Assembly: GCF_018613715.1 (NCBI RefSeq)
Contig: NZ_JAGGPT010000001.1
Coordinates: 795,919-859,918 of the forward strand
Reading direction: 5' to 3'
Length of the DNA stretch: 64,000 nucleotides
From: Chryseobacterium sp. ISL-6
GTDB taxonomy: Bacteria > Bacteroidota > Bacteroidia > Flavobacteriales > Weeksellaceae
Shown: positions 1 to 8,991 of the stretch, piece after piece
Layout of the letters: every line of letters begins with the position of its first letter
Position numbering within the stretch: position 1 is the first letter of the stretch
Program-made: the position numbers and the translations under genes
Notes under the pieces: model-generated
Databases searched by the model: none
Told to the model about the DNA's origin: nothing
What the model saw: the letters and a program-made list of their open reading frames with translations, nothing else

Positions 1-1
1 G

Positions 2-544
2 GGACACAGTATAGGTGGGCAACTGATTGGATTATCAAAATCAGCTTCAAAAGCTCATAAAATCATCCTCGTTGCCGCACAAAGTGGATACTGGAAATTT
101 TGGAATGGATTTGAAAGATATAAATTATGGACCTATTGGACGATTCTCTTTCCAGTCCTTATTAAAGTTTTTGGCTATTTACCCTCAAAGAGAATCAGCG
201 GAATGGAAAATCTTCCTAAAAATGTTGCAAAACAATGGATGAAATGGTGTTTATCTCCAGAATATCTTTTTGAAAACACAGCAGAAGAAGACTTGTTCTT
301 TAAAAACATAAAGGTATCTCTGACTTCTATCAGCATTGAAAATGATTATTTCGCTCCTGTTGCAGCAGTAGACTGGCTAACGGCAAGATATGAAGATGCA
401 GATATTACAAGAATTCATCTTGCTTCAAAAGATTTTAATACCAATGATATTGGACATTTTGGAATCTTCAGGGAAAAATTTAAAGACAATATCTGGCTGT
501 TGCTTTTAAAAGAAACAGACTTCAGCGAAAATCAGGATATATAA
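2..544 (+). CDS. alpha/beta hydrolase, C-terminal part (5' end outside window)
   Basis: The frame is open from base 2, so the N-terminus lies upstream of the window. The first visible residues are GHSIGGQ, a serine-hydrolase nucleophile elbow (G-x-S-x-G, Ser at codon 3 of the visible part). Near the end a DIGHFGIF segment supplies a plausible catalytic His. About 180 residues are seen, including the Trp/Tyr-rich lid region after the elbow. It resembles the predicted alpha/beta hydrolases of the COG4757 type; the substrate is unknown. An ATG at 203 in the same frame is internal and should not be taken as the start. The fold call is firm, the subfamily tentative. Confidence 0.8.
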   Translation, partial: GHSIGGQLIGLSKSASKAHKIILVAAQSGYWKFWNGFERYKLWTYWTILFPVLIKVFGYLPSKRISGMENLPKNVAKQWMKWCLSPEYLFENTAEEDLFFKNIKVSLTSISIENDYFAPVAAVDWLTARYEDADITRIHLASKDFNTNDIGHFGIFREKFKDNIWLLLLKETDFSENQDI

Positions 545-645
545 TATTCTATTCATTAATATACCAACAAAAGGAATGATAAGTCTGGCAAAGGAGCATA
601 CAGGTTCATCATATTATATGAAAGACAACAATTTACCTTTTCAGA

Positions 646-706
646 GAAATGTATAAGAAGCTCCTTGAAATGTATAAATAATATCCTCTCGTTTTTAGGA
701 ATTTTG
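646..706 (+). promoter_or_regulatory. direct-repeat operator plus -7 box upstream of SDR/AraC operon
   Basis: The 11-mer GAAATGTATAA occurs twice, at 646-656 and 667-677, exactly 21 bp apart (two helical turns). It is followed at 699-706 by GAATTTTG, a 7/8 match to the Bacteroidetes -7 consensus TAnnTTTG. The repeats end where the -33 region would begin. This is the expected geometry for an AraC-type activator, and the operon's second gene is one. Binding is inferred. Confidence 0.5.
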
Positions 707-729
707 TATAGAATTTAAAAAATATCACA

Positions 730-1545
730 ATGCAAAAGACCATATTAATCACGGGAGCCTCATCTGGCTTCGGCAGAGAAACAACAAAGCTATTTCAAAA
801 AAACGGATGGAATGTTATTGCTTCCATGCGGTCACCTGAAAAGGAAAATGAGCTAAATAAACTTAATAATGTTTTTGTTACCCAACTTGATGTAACAAAT
901 AAACAAAGTATTCAGGAAGCTGTAAATGCAGGAATTAGTCAGTTTGGAAAAATTGATATCCTGCTTAATAATGCCGGATATGGTGCTATTGGTGCTATTG
1001 AAGCGGCAACAGATGAACTGATCAAACAACAATTCGATGTAAATCTGTTTGGGCTTATCGATGTAACAAAAGCTGTTTTACCTTTTATGCGCCAAAACAA
1101 AGAGGGCGTTATCATCAACATATCATCTATGGGCGGCAAAATAACATTTCCATTTGGTTCCTTGTATCATGCTACAAAGTTTGCTGTGGAAGGACTTACA
1201 GAAGCCATGCAATATGAACTCAACCCATTAGGTATTAAACTAAAGCTTATTGAACCTGGCAGTTACAGAACTGATTTTGGTAACCGTTCTCTAGCCATGT
1301 TCGGAATTGACGGACTTGAGGATTACAAACCAGGTTTTGATAAATTAACCGCGTTTGCAAGTACTCCGGATCGGGGGAACAAAAACATCAATGAAGTAGC
1401 TGAAGCTATTTATGAAGCGGCAACAGACCGTACAGATAAGCTTCGGTATCCTGTAGGGGCCGATGCACTACAGCTTATCCGGGCAAAAGAAGAATCTGGA
1501 GATATAGACTTCAAAAAAATGATGATGAGCCATATAGGTTTATGA
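730..1545 (+). CDS. SDR family NAD(P)-dependent oxidoreductase
   Basis: 271-residue classical short-chain dehydrogenase/reductase. The cofactor motif TGASSGFG sits at residues 8-15, NNAG at 80-83, the catalytic serine at 132/133, and YHATK with Tyr146 and Lys150. The length is normal for the family. It probably reduces or oxidises a small carbonyl or alcohol; the substrate cannot be read from sequence. It is followed after a short gap by an AraC regulator on the same strand, which likely controls it through the direct repeats at 646-677. Family call is firm. Confidence 0.93.
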   Translation: MQKTILITGASSGFGRETTKLFQKNGWNVIASMRSPEKENELNKLNNVFVTQLDVTNKQSIQEAVNAGISQFGKIDILLNNAGYGAIGAIEAATDELIKQQFDVNLFGLIDVTKAVLPFMRQNKEGVIINISSMGGKITFPFGSLYHATKFAVEGLTEAMQYELNPLGIKLKLIEPGSYRTDFGNRSLAMFGIDGLEDYKPGFDKLTAFASTPDRGNKNINEVAEAIYEAATDRTDKLRYPVGADALQLIRAKEESGDIDFKKMMMSHIGL

Positions 1546-1611
1546 TAATCAACCAATTTGATTATTGTTGGAGTTATCTGTTTATTGTACCTTTATATTG
1601 ATATTATTCAT

Positions 1612-2514
1612 ATGCCAACATACAAAAACATAGCAAGCATTAGCGAGGCACATCAATTAATAGGATTATCTCCACCAAGACATCCGTTAATTTCTGTTTT
1701 TGAACTTTCCAAAAATGTCACCAGAGGCTACCGAAGTAAGGATATCTTTTATACATTAGGTTTTTATACTATCTATTGTAAGACCTTCAGAGGTATTTTA
1801 AATTACGGCAAAGGCCACTACGATTTTGACGAAGGATCATTGATGTTTACGGCACCAAATCAGGCAATATCACCAGATCCTGATATTAATTGCGAGGAAG
1901 GCTGGGGACTTTTCTTTCATCCGGATTTGATCCACTCAACAAATCTGGGCAAACAGATCAATACGTATTCTTTTTTTAATTATGATATAAACGAAGCCCT
2001 TCATGTATCAGAAAATGAAAAACTGGATTTGAAAGATTGTTTTTTAAAAATTGAAAAAGAGTATTCACAAAATATAGATAAGCATACCCAATCTCTAATT
2101 GTAAACAATCTGGAATTGTTATTGAATTATTGCAATCGCTATTACGACCGCCAGTTTATAACAAGAGAGAAGGTAAGCAAAGATATCGTACAGAAATTTG
2201 AGGCATTACTTATAGAATATTTTTCTGTAGAAAGTCTTATTGAGACAGGATTACCATCTGTTAGTTATTTTGCTTCAAAATTAAATCTCTCCACCAATTA
2301 TCTGTCGGATCTATTAAGCAAATATACAGGAAAAAGTACTATGGAACATATTCACTTGCAACTGGTTGACAGAGCAAAGACCTTGTTATGGGGTTCGGAC
2401 AGATCCATCAGTGAAATCGCTTATGACTTAGGATTTGAGCACCAGTCTCATTTCACCAAATTGTTTAAAACAAAAACGGGTGTTTCACCAAAAGCATTTA
2501 GATTATTAAATTAA
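1612..2514 (+). CDS. AraC family transcriptional regulator
   Basis: 300 residues when started at the ATG at 1612. A longer frame from a TTG at 1558 adds a short hydrophobic stretch that does not fit this cytosolic family. The N-terminal half is an AraC-type ligand-sensing cupin region (AraC_binding-like). The C-terminal ~100 residues carry the double helix-turn-helix, with the signature ISEIAYDLGFEHQSHFTKLF followed by GVSPKAFR. It lies 66 bp after the SDR gene and is likely co-transcribed with it. The inducer is unknown. Confidence 0.92.
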   Translation: MPTYKNIASISEAHQLIGLSPPRHPLISVFELSKNVTRGYRSKDIFYTLGFYTIYCKTFRGILNYGKGHYDFDEGSLMFTAPNQAISPDPDINCEEGWGLFFHPDLIHSTNLGKQINTYSFFNYDINEALHVSENEKLDLKDCFLKIEKEYSQNIDKHTQSLIVNNLELLLNYCNRYYDRQFITREKVSKDIVQKFEALLIEYFSVESLIETGLPSVSYFASKLNLSTNYLSDLLSKYTGKSTMEHIHLQLVDRAKTLLWGSDRSISEIAYDLGFEHQSHFTKLFKTKTGVSPKAFRLLN

Positions 2515-2547
2515 AGAAAAATCACATCATCTAAATCTTTTTATCTA

Positions 2548-2576
2548 AAAAACCGGGTATATACACCCGGTTTTTG
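2548..2576 (+). terminator. rho-independent terminator
   Basis: Stem AACCGGGT (2551-2558) pairs with ACCCGGTT (2565-2572) across a 6-nt loop, with an A-run before and a T-run after. It ends the SDR/AraC unit and, read on the other strand, can also serve the convergent hydrolase gene. Confidence 0.85.
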
Positions 2577-2622
2577 TTTAAAATCAGACAAGAACTTTGT
2601 AAAATTATATCAGTGTCCTTAA

Positions 2623-3405
2623 TTATTTTTCTGCTATTTCTTTCGCGGCCTTCATAATTACTGCAGCCACTTTTTGAGGTTGAGAGATAAAAACAGCATG
2701 ACTTCCTTTGATCTCTGTAACTTTAGTATTAGAACGTTTGTACATATTACGTTGGATGTCCGGATGAATACTTTTATCTTCAGTAGCTACTATCCCGTAA
2801 GTTGGTTTATTTCTCCATGCTGCATCTGTAATTGGTGTTACAAAACACTGGCCATTGAATGCACCTTGTGAAGCATACATAAAATCAGCTAATTCATTGC
2901 TGACATCTGCACAAAAGCCTGCATGAAATTTTGCCTTATCATAATAAACAATCCCTTTTTCATCCGGAGGCAATACTCCATTTTCAGGGGCAGGTTTCAT
3001 GGTCTGAAACCATTGTAAGGCCGTTTCTCCGTTGTCAGGTTGGAATGCTGCAATATAAACCAGTCCAGCTACTTTTGGATGATTTCCAGCCTGAGTAATA
3101 ACTGCTCCACCCCATGAGTGCCCAGCAAGAATCGTTGGTCCGTCCTGAGCGTCCAGTGCCAGCTTTGTTGCTTTTACATCATCTTCCAGAGAGGATAATG
3201 GATTTTGTACTACAGTAACGTTGTAACCCTGTTTTGTAAGTACGTCATAAACACCTTTATACCCGGAACCATCAGCGAAGGCACCATGTACCAATACTAC
3301 ATTTTTTATAGTCTGTGCATTTACTAATGCAGTGGTGGAAAAAAGAACGGTTGCCAATGCTATGATACCGCTTTTTAATTTACTCATAAAAGTTTGCTTT
3401 TTCAT
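2623..3405 (-). CDS. secreted alpha/beta hydrolase
   Basis: About 260 residues from the ATG at 3405; an in-frame ATG at 3387 is the alternative. The open frame extends to a GTG at 3444, but that codon lies inside a good -7 box, so it cannot be the start. A signal peptide ends at ...ALVNAQ. The mature protein has VVLVHGAFADGSGY (oxyanion-loop region), the nucleophile elbow GHSWGG and a C-terminal GSHAVF with the catalytic His. It belongs to the alpha/beta hydrolases often annotated as chloroperoxidase- or esterase-like. It is exported to the periplasm or beyond. An AraC gene on the same strand ends 57 bp upstream of that -7 box region and is a likely regulator. Confidence 0.88.
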   Translation of the reverse strand: MKKQTFMSKLKSGIIALATVLFSTTALVNAQTIKNVVLVHGAFADGSGYKGVYDVLTKQGYNVTVVQNPLSSLEDDVKATKLALDAQDGPTILAGHSWGGAVITQAGNHPKVAGLVYIAAFQPDNGETALQWFQTMKPAPENGVLPPDEKGIVYYDKAKFHAGFCADVSNELADFMYASQGAFNGQCFVTPITDAAWRNKPTYGIVATEDKSIHPDIQRNMYKRSNTKVTEIKGSHAVFISQPQKVAAVIMKAAKEIAEK

Positions 3406-3443
3406 TTCTTTAGTTGTTGAAGTTTTTGTTCGAATCAACACCA

Positions 3444-3451
3444 CAAAGATG
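3444..3451 (-). promoter_or_regulatory. -7 promoter box for secreted hydrolase
   Basis: On the minus strand this reads CATCTTTG, a 7/8 match to TAnnTTTG, with a TTG about 17 bp upstream as the -33 element. It fixes transcription start near 3437 and therefore the coding start at 3405 or 3387. Confidence 0.5.
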
Positions 3452-3500
3452 CGCTGAAAAAGAGGTGCAACCTGTGGGCATATTCCCCGGTTAGTTGTAG

Positions 3501-4361
3501 TTATTTCCCGTCTTTTGATATTTCAAGTGAATTTCTGAAGTCAGAAGGAGATACACCGGCATTTTTCTTAAAGAAATTGGAGAAATAAGATACATCTTCA
3601 AAGCCAAGTTCAAAAGTGATATTCTTTACAGATCTATCGGTATACAGTAAAAGTCTTTTAGCTTCAAGGATGATCCTCGTTTGGATGATCTGTGAAGGTG
3701 TTTTTTGATTGTATATTGCAAATAGGTTAGATAAGGTTTTAGGGGATTTAAAAAGTTGTTCTGCATAAAAACTTACTGAATGCTCTTCTTTAAAATTCGC
3801 TTCTACTAATAGATTAAATTTCCTCACAATATGAAACCGGTCTTCCTGACTTTTCAGAACCGGGATATACTCTGATTTGGCCAGCCCTGTCACATAAATG
3901 ATCAGTCGCTTCAGTAACACGAGCAGCATCTCATTTTGAATAAGATCAGAAGTCCCGAATTCTTCGATGAAAATATCCGATAACAACTGTAATTTTTTCT
4001 GAGCAGATTCATCCAGTTTTACAAGCATATGATCTGTACTGCTGAATAAAAATCCAACACAACTCACCTCACTATCATGATCAATAATACAATAGAATTC
4101 CCGATTAAACTGCCATACAATAATATTTGAAGAGTCTTCAAAACTGAAAGTCTGATTAAACAAAAGGGTCAGCAAAGAATGGGAAGGAAATTCATATTCC
4201 TTTCCATCAACTGTAACCTGCTGACTTTTTCCAGGATTCCAGGCAATAGTAAAGTATTTATTAAACCTGTCTCTGGTAAAAAACAACCGGTCAAAACCAG
4301 GTTCGTCTCTAAAGAACATTAATTCGCCACCCGTATTTTCTTCCTTTATTTTAAGTTTCAT
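3501..4361 (-). CDS. AraC family transcriptional regulator
   Basis: 286 residues with a C-terminal AraC double HTH: the second helix-turn-helix reads NITFELGFEDVSYFSNFF followed by GVSPSDFRNS. The N-terminal ~170 residues form a sensor domain. It sits directly upstream, on the same strand, of the secreted hydrolase, which has its own promoter, so this protein is a candidate regulator of that gene. The effector is unknown. Confidence 0.92.
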   Translation of the reverse strand: MKLKIKEENTGGELMFFRDEPGFDRLFFTRDRFNKYFTIAWNPGKSQQVTVDGKEYEFPSHSLLTLLFNQTFSFEDSSNIIVWQFNREFYCIIDHDSEVSCVGFLFSSTDHMLVKLDESAQKKLQLLSDIFIEEFGTSDLIQNEMLLVLLKRLIIYVTGLAKSEYIPVLKSQEDRFHIVRKFNLLVEANFKEEHSVSFYAEQLFKSPKTLSNLFAIYNQKTPSQIIQTRIILEAKRLLLYTDRSVKNITFELGFEDVSYFSNFFKKNAGVSPSDFRNSLEISKDGK

Positions 4362-4690
4362 GGTTTATATATTCTGACCTTAAAAATACAAAACCAGAAG
4401 AGGAACTCAAAAAAGAAATCCAGTTACTGTGTTCATTTTTTTATTCATTATTTGAAATATTGGTGTTTTTACTAATTTGGGTTTATACTTATTAAAGAAT
4501 ACCGTTATGAAAATATCATTCTCTATTGTTAACATTTTGCAAAGTATCCGTTAATTATCGTTTCGATAGAAAAAATTATGCTAATTTCACATTAAAATAT
4601 AGCTTAAGAAAGGTTAAAAAAAGACAACTTTATAAGCTTAGAAGTTATTGACTTCTATCTTTATTTGTGTTTCAATCCAACTAGTACAAA
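4362..4690. other. divergent intergenic region
   Basis: 329 bp between divergent AraC and ppk1 genes, no ORF of note. It contains an inverted repeat TAGAAGT (4639-4645) / ACTTCTA (4651-4657) close to the likely ppk1 promoter. Phosphate-type regulation would be one possibility, but the arms are not a recognisable Pho box. Confidence 0.4.
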
Positions 4691-6715
4691 ATGCCTAAAA
4701 AATATATCCTACCATCTGAATTATCCTGGTTATCTTTTAATGACTGTGTTTTACAGGAAGCCGCTGATAAAACAAATCCTTTATACGAAAGAATAAAATT
4801 TCTTGCCATTCATTCCTCTAATCTGGATGAATTTTATCGTGTAAAGATCAGTGATCTGCATTCAATTCCTGAAAAGATCACATTGTTTGAAAAAGTGAAA
4901 AAGGAAATAAACCGTCAACAGAATAAATTTGGTTCCATATGGAAGGAACAAATCGTTCCGGAATTAGAGGATAGCAAAATTATCTATTACGAAAAGCAAC
5001 CATTACTTCCTTTGCATTCGGATGAGATTGAAAGTTATTTTAAAACAACCATTCTTTCTTACATACAGATCGTTTATCTCTCTGAAGACGAAAAGCAGGA
5101 ATATTTTTTAAATAACCGGCAGCTTTATTTACTTATTAAATTAAAGGCAAAAAATGGTGAAATCAGATATTGCTATATTAATATTCCTTCAGATAAACTG
5201 AACCGATACAAAATATTAAGCAGTCATAAAGGAAAAAGTTATATCATCTCTATAGATACCATTATCAAACGGTGTCTGCACTACATATTTACCGATCAGG
5301 AAATTATCACAGCCTTTGCCATTAAACTCAACAGGGATGAAAATTACCAGATCGATGACGAAGCAAGCGGAAATCTAGTATCTAAAATAAAAAAGAAGGT
5401 TCTTGAGCGAAAATCAGGTTCATCAACACGTTTTTTATATGATTTCAATATGCCTGAGGATCTATTGATTCTTTGTAAAAAATCCTTTAATCTTAAAGAG
5501 GATGAAATGATTGTGGGTGGGACCCATCATAATTTTTTTGATTTGTTTAAATTCCCGAATCCCAATTTTCCAAATCTTCAAAATGAGAACTTTCCACCGG
5601 CAAAACATATCCCTTTTGAAAGTAAAAGATCAATGTTTGACATTATTGATAATGAAAACCAACTGATTCATTTTCCTTATCAATCTTATCATTATGTTCT
5701 ACAGTTCTTTAATGAAGCTGCTATTCATAAAGACATCACGGAAATAAAGGTAACGTTATACAGAATATCCTCACAATCACTCATCGCCAATGCCCTTATC
5801 AGTGCTGCAAAAAACGGAAAAAAAGTAACTGTTTTTGTAGAAGTAAAAGCACGATTTGATGAAAACAACAATCTGTTCTGGGCTAATGAGATGCAAAAGG
5901 CAGGAATTAAAATCATTTACAGCATGCCCAACCTGAAGGTACACGCGAAAGTAGCATTGTTTACTTTGAAAAACGGAAAAAAAACAAAAAATTACGCCTA
6001 CCTTTCCACAGGAAACTTCAATGAAAACACTGCAGAAACATACACTGATTTTGGTCTTTTCACCTCTGAAAAAGAATATACAGAAGACTTAAAACAGGTA
6101 TTTCGTTTTTTTAGAACCAAAGAGAAAAAATACATTATTTCTAATTTATGGGTGGCAGGATTTAATCTGAAAGAAAATATTCTAAAACATATTGATATTG
6201 AGATCCAAAACGCCGAAAATGGTAAGAAAGCGGCTATATTTCTAAAGGTTAACGGATTGAATGACAAAGATATTATCAGTAAATTAATTGAAGCCAATAA
6301 TTCAAAAGTTGAAATTACCCTTATTGTAAGAGGTATCTGTACATTATTACCCGGAATCAAGGGATATACCGAAAACATCAAAATTTACAGGATCGTAGAC
6401 CGTTTTCTGGAGCATTCACGTATTTATAAATTTCATAACGATGGTGAAGAAAAAATTTATCTTTCTTCTGCAGATATGCTCAGCAGAAACCTGAACCGTA
6501 GGATAGAAGTCGCTTTTCCGATTAAAGATAAAAAAATGATGCAAGAGATCAATACGATCATAAAAATGCAACTTAATGATAACACCAAAAAGAGGATATT
6601 AAATAACAAAGGTCAAAGTATCTCACAATATCAGCCCGAGCAATTACAAAACGCATCCCAAAAGGAAACTTATTTTTGGTATAAAAAGAAAGAAGAAAAG
6701 CTAAAAAAGGAATGA
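4691..6715 (+). CDS. ppk1: polyphosphate kinase 1
   Basis: 674 residues, the usual PPK1 length. It reversibly transfers the ATP gamma-phosphate onto a polyphosphate chain. The N-terminal domain begins with the typical LSWLSFNDCVLQEA block and NLDEFYRVKISDL. In the C-terminal phospholipase-D-like domains there is KVHAK with His418 and FLEHSR with His575. Their spacing of 157 residues equals that of the E. coli pair His435/His592, the autophosphorylated and acid/base residues. The segment EKIYLSSADMLSRNLNRR is also diagnostic. It appears monocistronic, with no exopolyphosphatase next to it. Confidence 0.96.
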   Translation: MPKKYILPSELSWLSFNDCVLQEAADKTNPLYERIKFLAIHSSNLDEFYRVKISDLHSIPEKITLFEKVKKEINRQQNKFGSIWKEQIVPELEDSKIIYYEKQPLLPLHSDEIESYFKTTILSYIQIVYLSEDEKQEYFLNNRQLYLLIKLKAKNGEIRYCYINIPSDKLNRYKILSSHKGKSYIISIDTIIKRCLHYIFTDQEIITAFAIKLNRDENYQIDDEASGNLVSKIKKKVLERKSGSSTRFLYDFNMPEDLLILCKKSFNLKEDEMIVGGTHHNFFDLFKFPNPNFPNLQNENFPPAKHIPFESKRSMFDIIDNENQLIHFPYQSYHYVLQFFNEAAIHKDITEIKVTLYRISSQSLIANALISAAKNGKKVTVFVEVKARFDENNNLFWANEMQKAGIKIIYSMPNLKVHAKVALFTLKNGKKTKNYAYLSTGNFNENTAETYTDFGLFTSEKEYTEDLKQVFRFFRTKEKKYIISNLWVAGFNLKENILKHIDIEIQNAENGKKAAIFLKVNGLNDKDIISKLIEANNSKVEITLIVRGICTLLPGIKGYTENIKIYRIVDRFLEHSRIYKFHNDGEEKIYLSSADMLSRNLNRRIEVAFPIKDKKMMQEINTIIKMQLNDNTKKRILNNKGQSISQYQPEQLQNASQKETYFWYKKKEEKLKKE

Positions 6716-6876
6716 AAATCTGGCAAACAGCATCATTACTCAATTGGTCATAAAGTCTACCAAATTTCTATTTATGTGATGTGGGTCACATAACTATCTT
6801 ATTAATTCTGTTGACATTTGTATGAGAAAGAGGTGAAAAATTTGAAGCCTTAATTAACCATCATACATTTTATAAA

Positions 6877-7782
6877 ATGGAACCAATAAATAATAAAATT
6901 GGTATGCCTGTACTCGGATTTGGAACATTAATTCCTGATCCCGTTCTTACGGTAAGTGCAACTATAGATGCTTTAGAAGCTGGATTTCGACACTTCGACT
7001 GTGCCGAGAGATATCAAAATGAACGCGAAGTAGGGAAAGCGTTACATGAAGGACTTGCGACAACAGGTATTAAACGTGAAGAGATCTTTGTTACAGGAAA
7101 GTTATGGAATACCAACCATCGTCCCGATCGCGTTGAGGCCGCATTTGAAGCAAGCTTGGAACGATTGGGTCTTGATTATATGGATGCCTATCTTATTCAC
7201 ACTCCATTTGCCTTTCAACCGGGAGATGATCAGGATCCACGGGATGAAAATGGCCATACAATTTATGACCATGAAATCACGTCATCAGACACCTGGAGGA
7301 CTATGGAAAATCTTGTAGACGATGGTAAAGTCCGCCATATCGGATTGTCTGATGTCAGCTTGGAAATACTTTCCTCTATTTACCAATCAGCAAGAATCAA
7401 ACCCACTGTAGTTCAGATCGAATCACACCCCTATTTACCGGAAACAGAACTTCTAAATTTCTGCAAAGAAAATGATATTGTGTTCTTGGCTTTTGCACCA
7501 TTAGGTCATGGAATAAGACCTGGGTTACTTGAAGATCCTACCATCTTAAAGATTGCTGTTCGAATTGGAAAAACGCCAGCACAGGTATTATTAGGTTGGG
7601 CAGCCCAACGTGGAACAGCTTTGCTTACCACACCAAAAACTAAGGCTCGTGCACAGGAGAATTTTGATGTGGATTTCCTGCCACAAGATGCTTTTGATGA
7701 GATTAACAGCATTCAGATCCGACAAAGATATAATCAGGTTGTGAAAACCGGAGTTCCTGGTTTTATTGCAAGGGTTGACTAA
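6877..7782 (+). CDS. aldo/keto reductase
   Basis: 301-residue (beta/alpha)8 NADPH-dependent oxidoreductase. The catalytic tetrad is complete: Asp41 and Tyr46 (HFDCAERY), Lys75 (VTGKLWNTNH) and His108 (YLIHTP). The C-terminal cofactor loop contains TTPKTKARAQEN, where the Lys and Arg normally contact the 2'-phosphate of NADPH. It likely reduces aldehydes or ketones. It stands alone between ppk1 and the convergent bestrophin-like gene. Confidence 0.94.
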   Translation: MEPINNKIGMPVLGFGTLIPDPVLTVSATIDALEAGFRHFDCAERYQNEREVGKALHEGLATTGIKREEIFVTGKLWNTNHRPDRVEAAFEASLERLGLDYMDAYLIHTPFAFQPGDDQDPRDENGHTIYDHEITSSDTWRTMENLVDDGKVRHIGLSDVSLEILSSIYQSARIKPTVVQIESHPYLPETELLNFCKENDIVFLAFAPLGHGIRPGLLEDPTILKIAVRIGKTPAQVLLGWAAQRGTALLTTPKTKARAQENFDVDFLPQDAFDEINSIQIRQRYNQVVKTGVPGFIARVD

Positions 7783-7895
7783 GCTGAAATCAAAAAAAAA
7801 TAAAAACTAAATGGTTCTAAAATTCACTGTTTTTCAGACAATAAATTTTATTTCCTTTTTTTAGCATAACCTTTTTTCAGGTATTATTACTTTTT

Positions 7896-8915
7896 CTACA
7901 TCAATATACCATCGATTGGCTGTATGGGCTTAGGAAGCTCGGTTTCTCCTAACATCTGCAACAGATCGATCTCAATGGTCCTGCAAATAGAAAGCATGGG
8001 TATATCGGTTGCTAATCCTTCGAATGGATTTTCAGAATAATCACCTATCAGTTCCATCATTACATAAACCCAGCCCACAACCGTTCCAAATGGAACCATC
8101 AACCAAATACCAGCCCCACCCAGTTTTTCAAATTCAGCTACAATACCAAGAGGTAGTAAAAAAATAAAAATACAAATAAAGATAAAGCTTAAACTGGCAT
8201 ACTGCCGGGGTAAAGGAAACTTTTTTATGCGTTCTGCCCTACCTTGATGCTCATAAAAATCACAAAGAACCTTCTGCATATCAAGTTGTCTCCTCATGTG
8301 CAGATGTTCTTTCTCTTCCTGTTCTGCCAAATACTGCGATTGTAGATTTATAATTTGTGTGGCAGCATTAGCAGCATCCTTCCATTGGTCAGCAGTTGAA
8401 AAATAATCTAATTTTTGTTTTTCATTTAAATAGTCCTTATACATTCCAATCCCATACAATTCTCTTCGCTTTACTCCAACTTTACCAAACAACCATTTCA
8501 AACTGGCATGCTCCCACTGGGTAGGTATCAATAATTGTTCTCTTAAAATATACAGCCACGCAATATGCTGATATATTAGTTTGGTTTTTATGTTCCTGTG
8601 TTCACTAGATGAAAGTTGGCTATGACCTACATAAGCATTCACCAGTACTCCCCAGCTTCGACTGCTGTTAACAATAGCTCCCCATATTTTACGGGCTTCC
8701 CAAACTCTGTCATAGGACTGATTATTTTTAAATCCTACGTAAAAAGCTACCGCCGTTCCAATAAGTGATAATGGCAACGATGGGATAGAAATCCATTTCC
8801 AATCCAAAATATCGTATAGGAATGCAATAAAAAGCATATACAGGACCAGCCACCATAAATGGTGTCCTGCAAATTCGAATAATTTTTTTAGAGTAATGTT
8901 TTTTTTAACAAGCAT
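7896..8915 (-). CDS. bestrophin-like membrane protein (UPF0187)
   Basis: About 339 residues from the ATG at 8915; an upstream in-frame ATG at 8951 would add 12 residues. It has paired N-terminal membrane helices (WWLVLYMLFIAFLYDIL and SLIGTAVAFYVGFKNNQSYDR), then the conserved WEARKIWGAIVNSSR segment. A second hydrophobic pair comes late (LSFIFICIFIFLLPLG and WLMVPFGTVVGWVYVMMELIG), followed by the ENPFEG motif. Bacterial homologues are anion or cation channels of the inner membrane. The physiological ion is unknown. Confidence 0.92.
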   Translation of the reverse strand: MLVKKNITLKKLFEFAGHHLWWLVLYMLFIAFLYDILDWKWISIPSLPLSLIGTAVAFYVGFKNNQSYDRVWEARKIWGAIVNSSRSWGVLVNAYVGHSQLSSSEHRNIKTKLIYQHIAWLYILREQLLIPTQWEHASLKWLFGKVGVKRRELYGIGMYKDYLNEKQKLDYFSTADQWKDAANAATQIINLQSQYLAEQEEKEHLHMRRQLDMQKVLCDFYEHQGRAERIKKFPLPRQYASLSFIFICIFIFLLPLGIVAEFEKLGGAGIWLMVPFGTVVGWVYVMMELIGDYSENPFEGLATDIPMLSICRTIEIDLLQMLGETELPKPIQPIDGILM

Positions 8916-8991
8916 CTTTGTGTGTTTTTCACGTACAATATAACAAAACATTTATGTTTATTACAACTTATACTGCCCACACTAGCAAGAA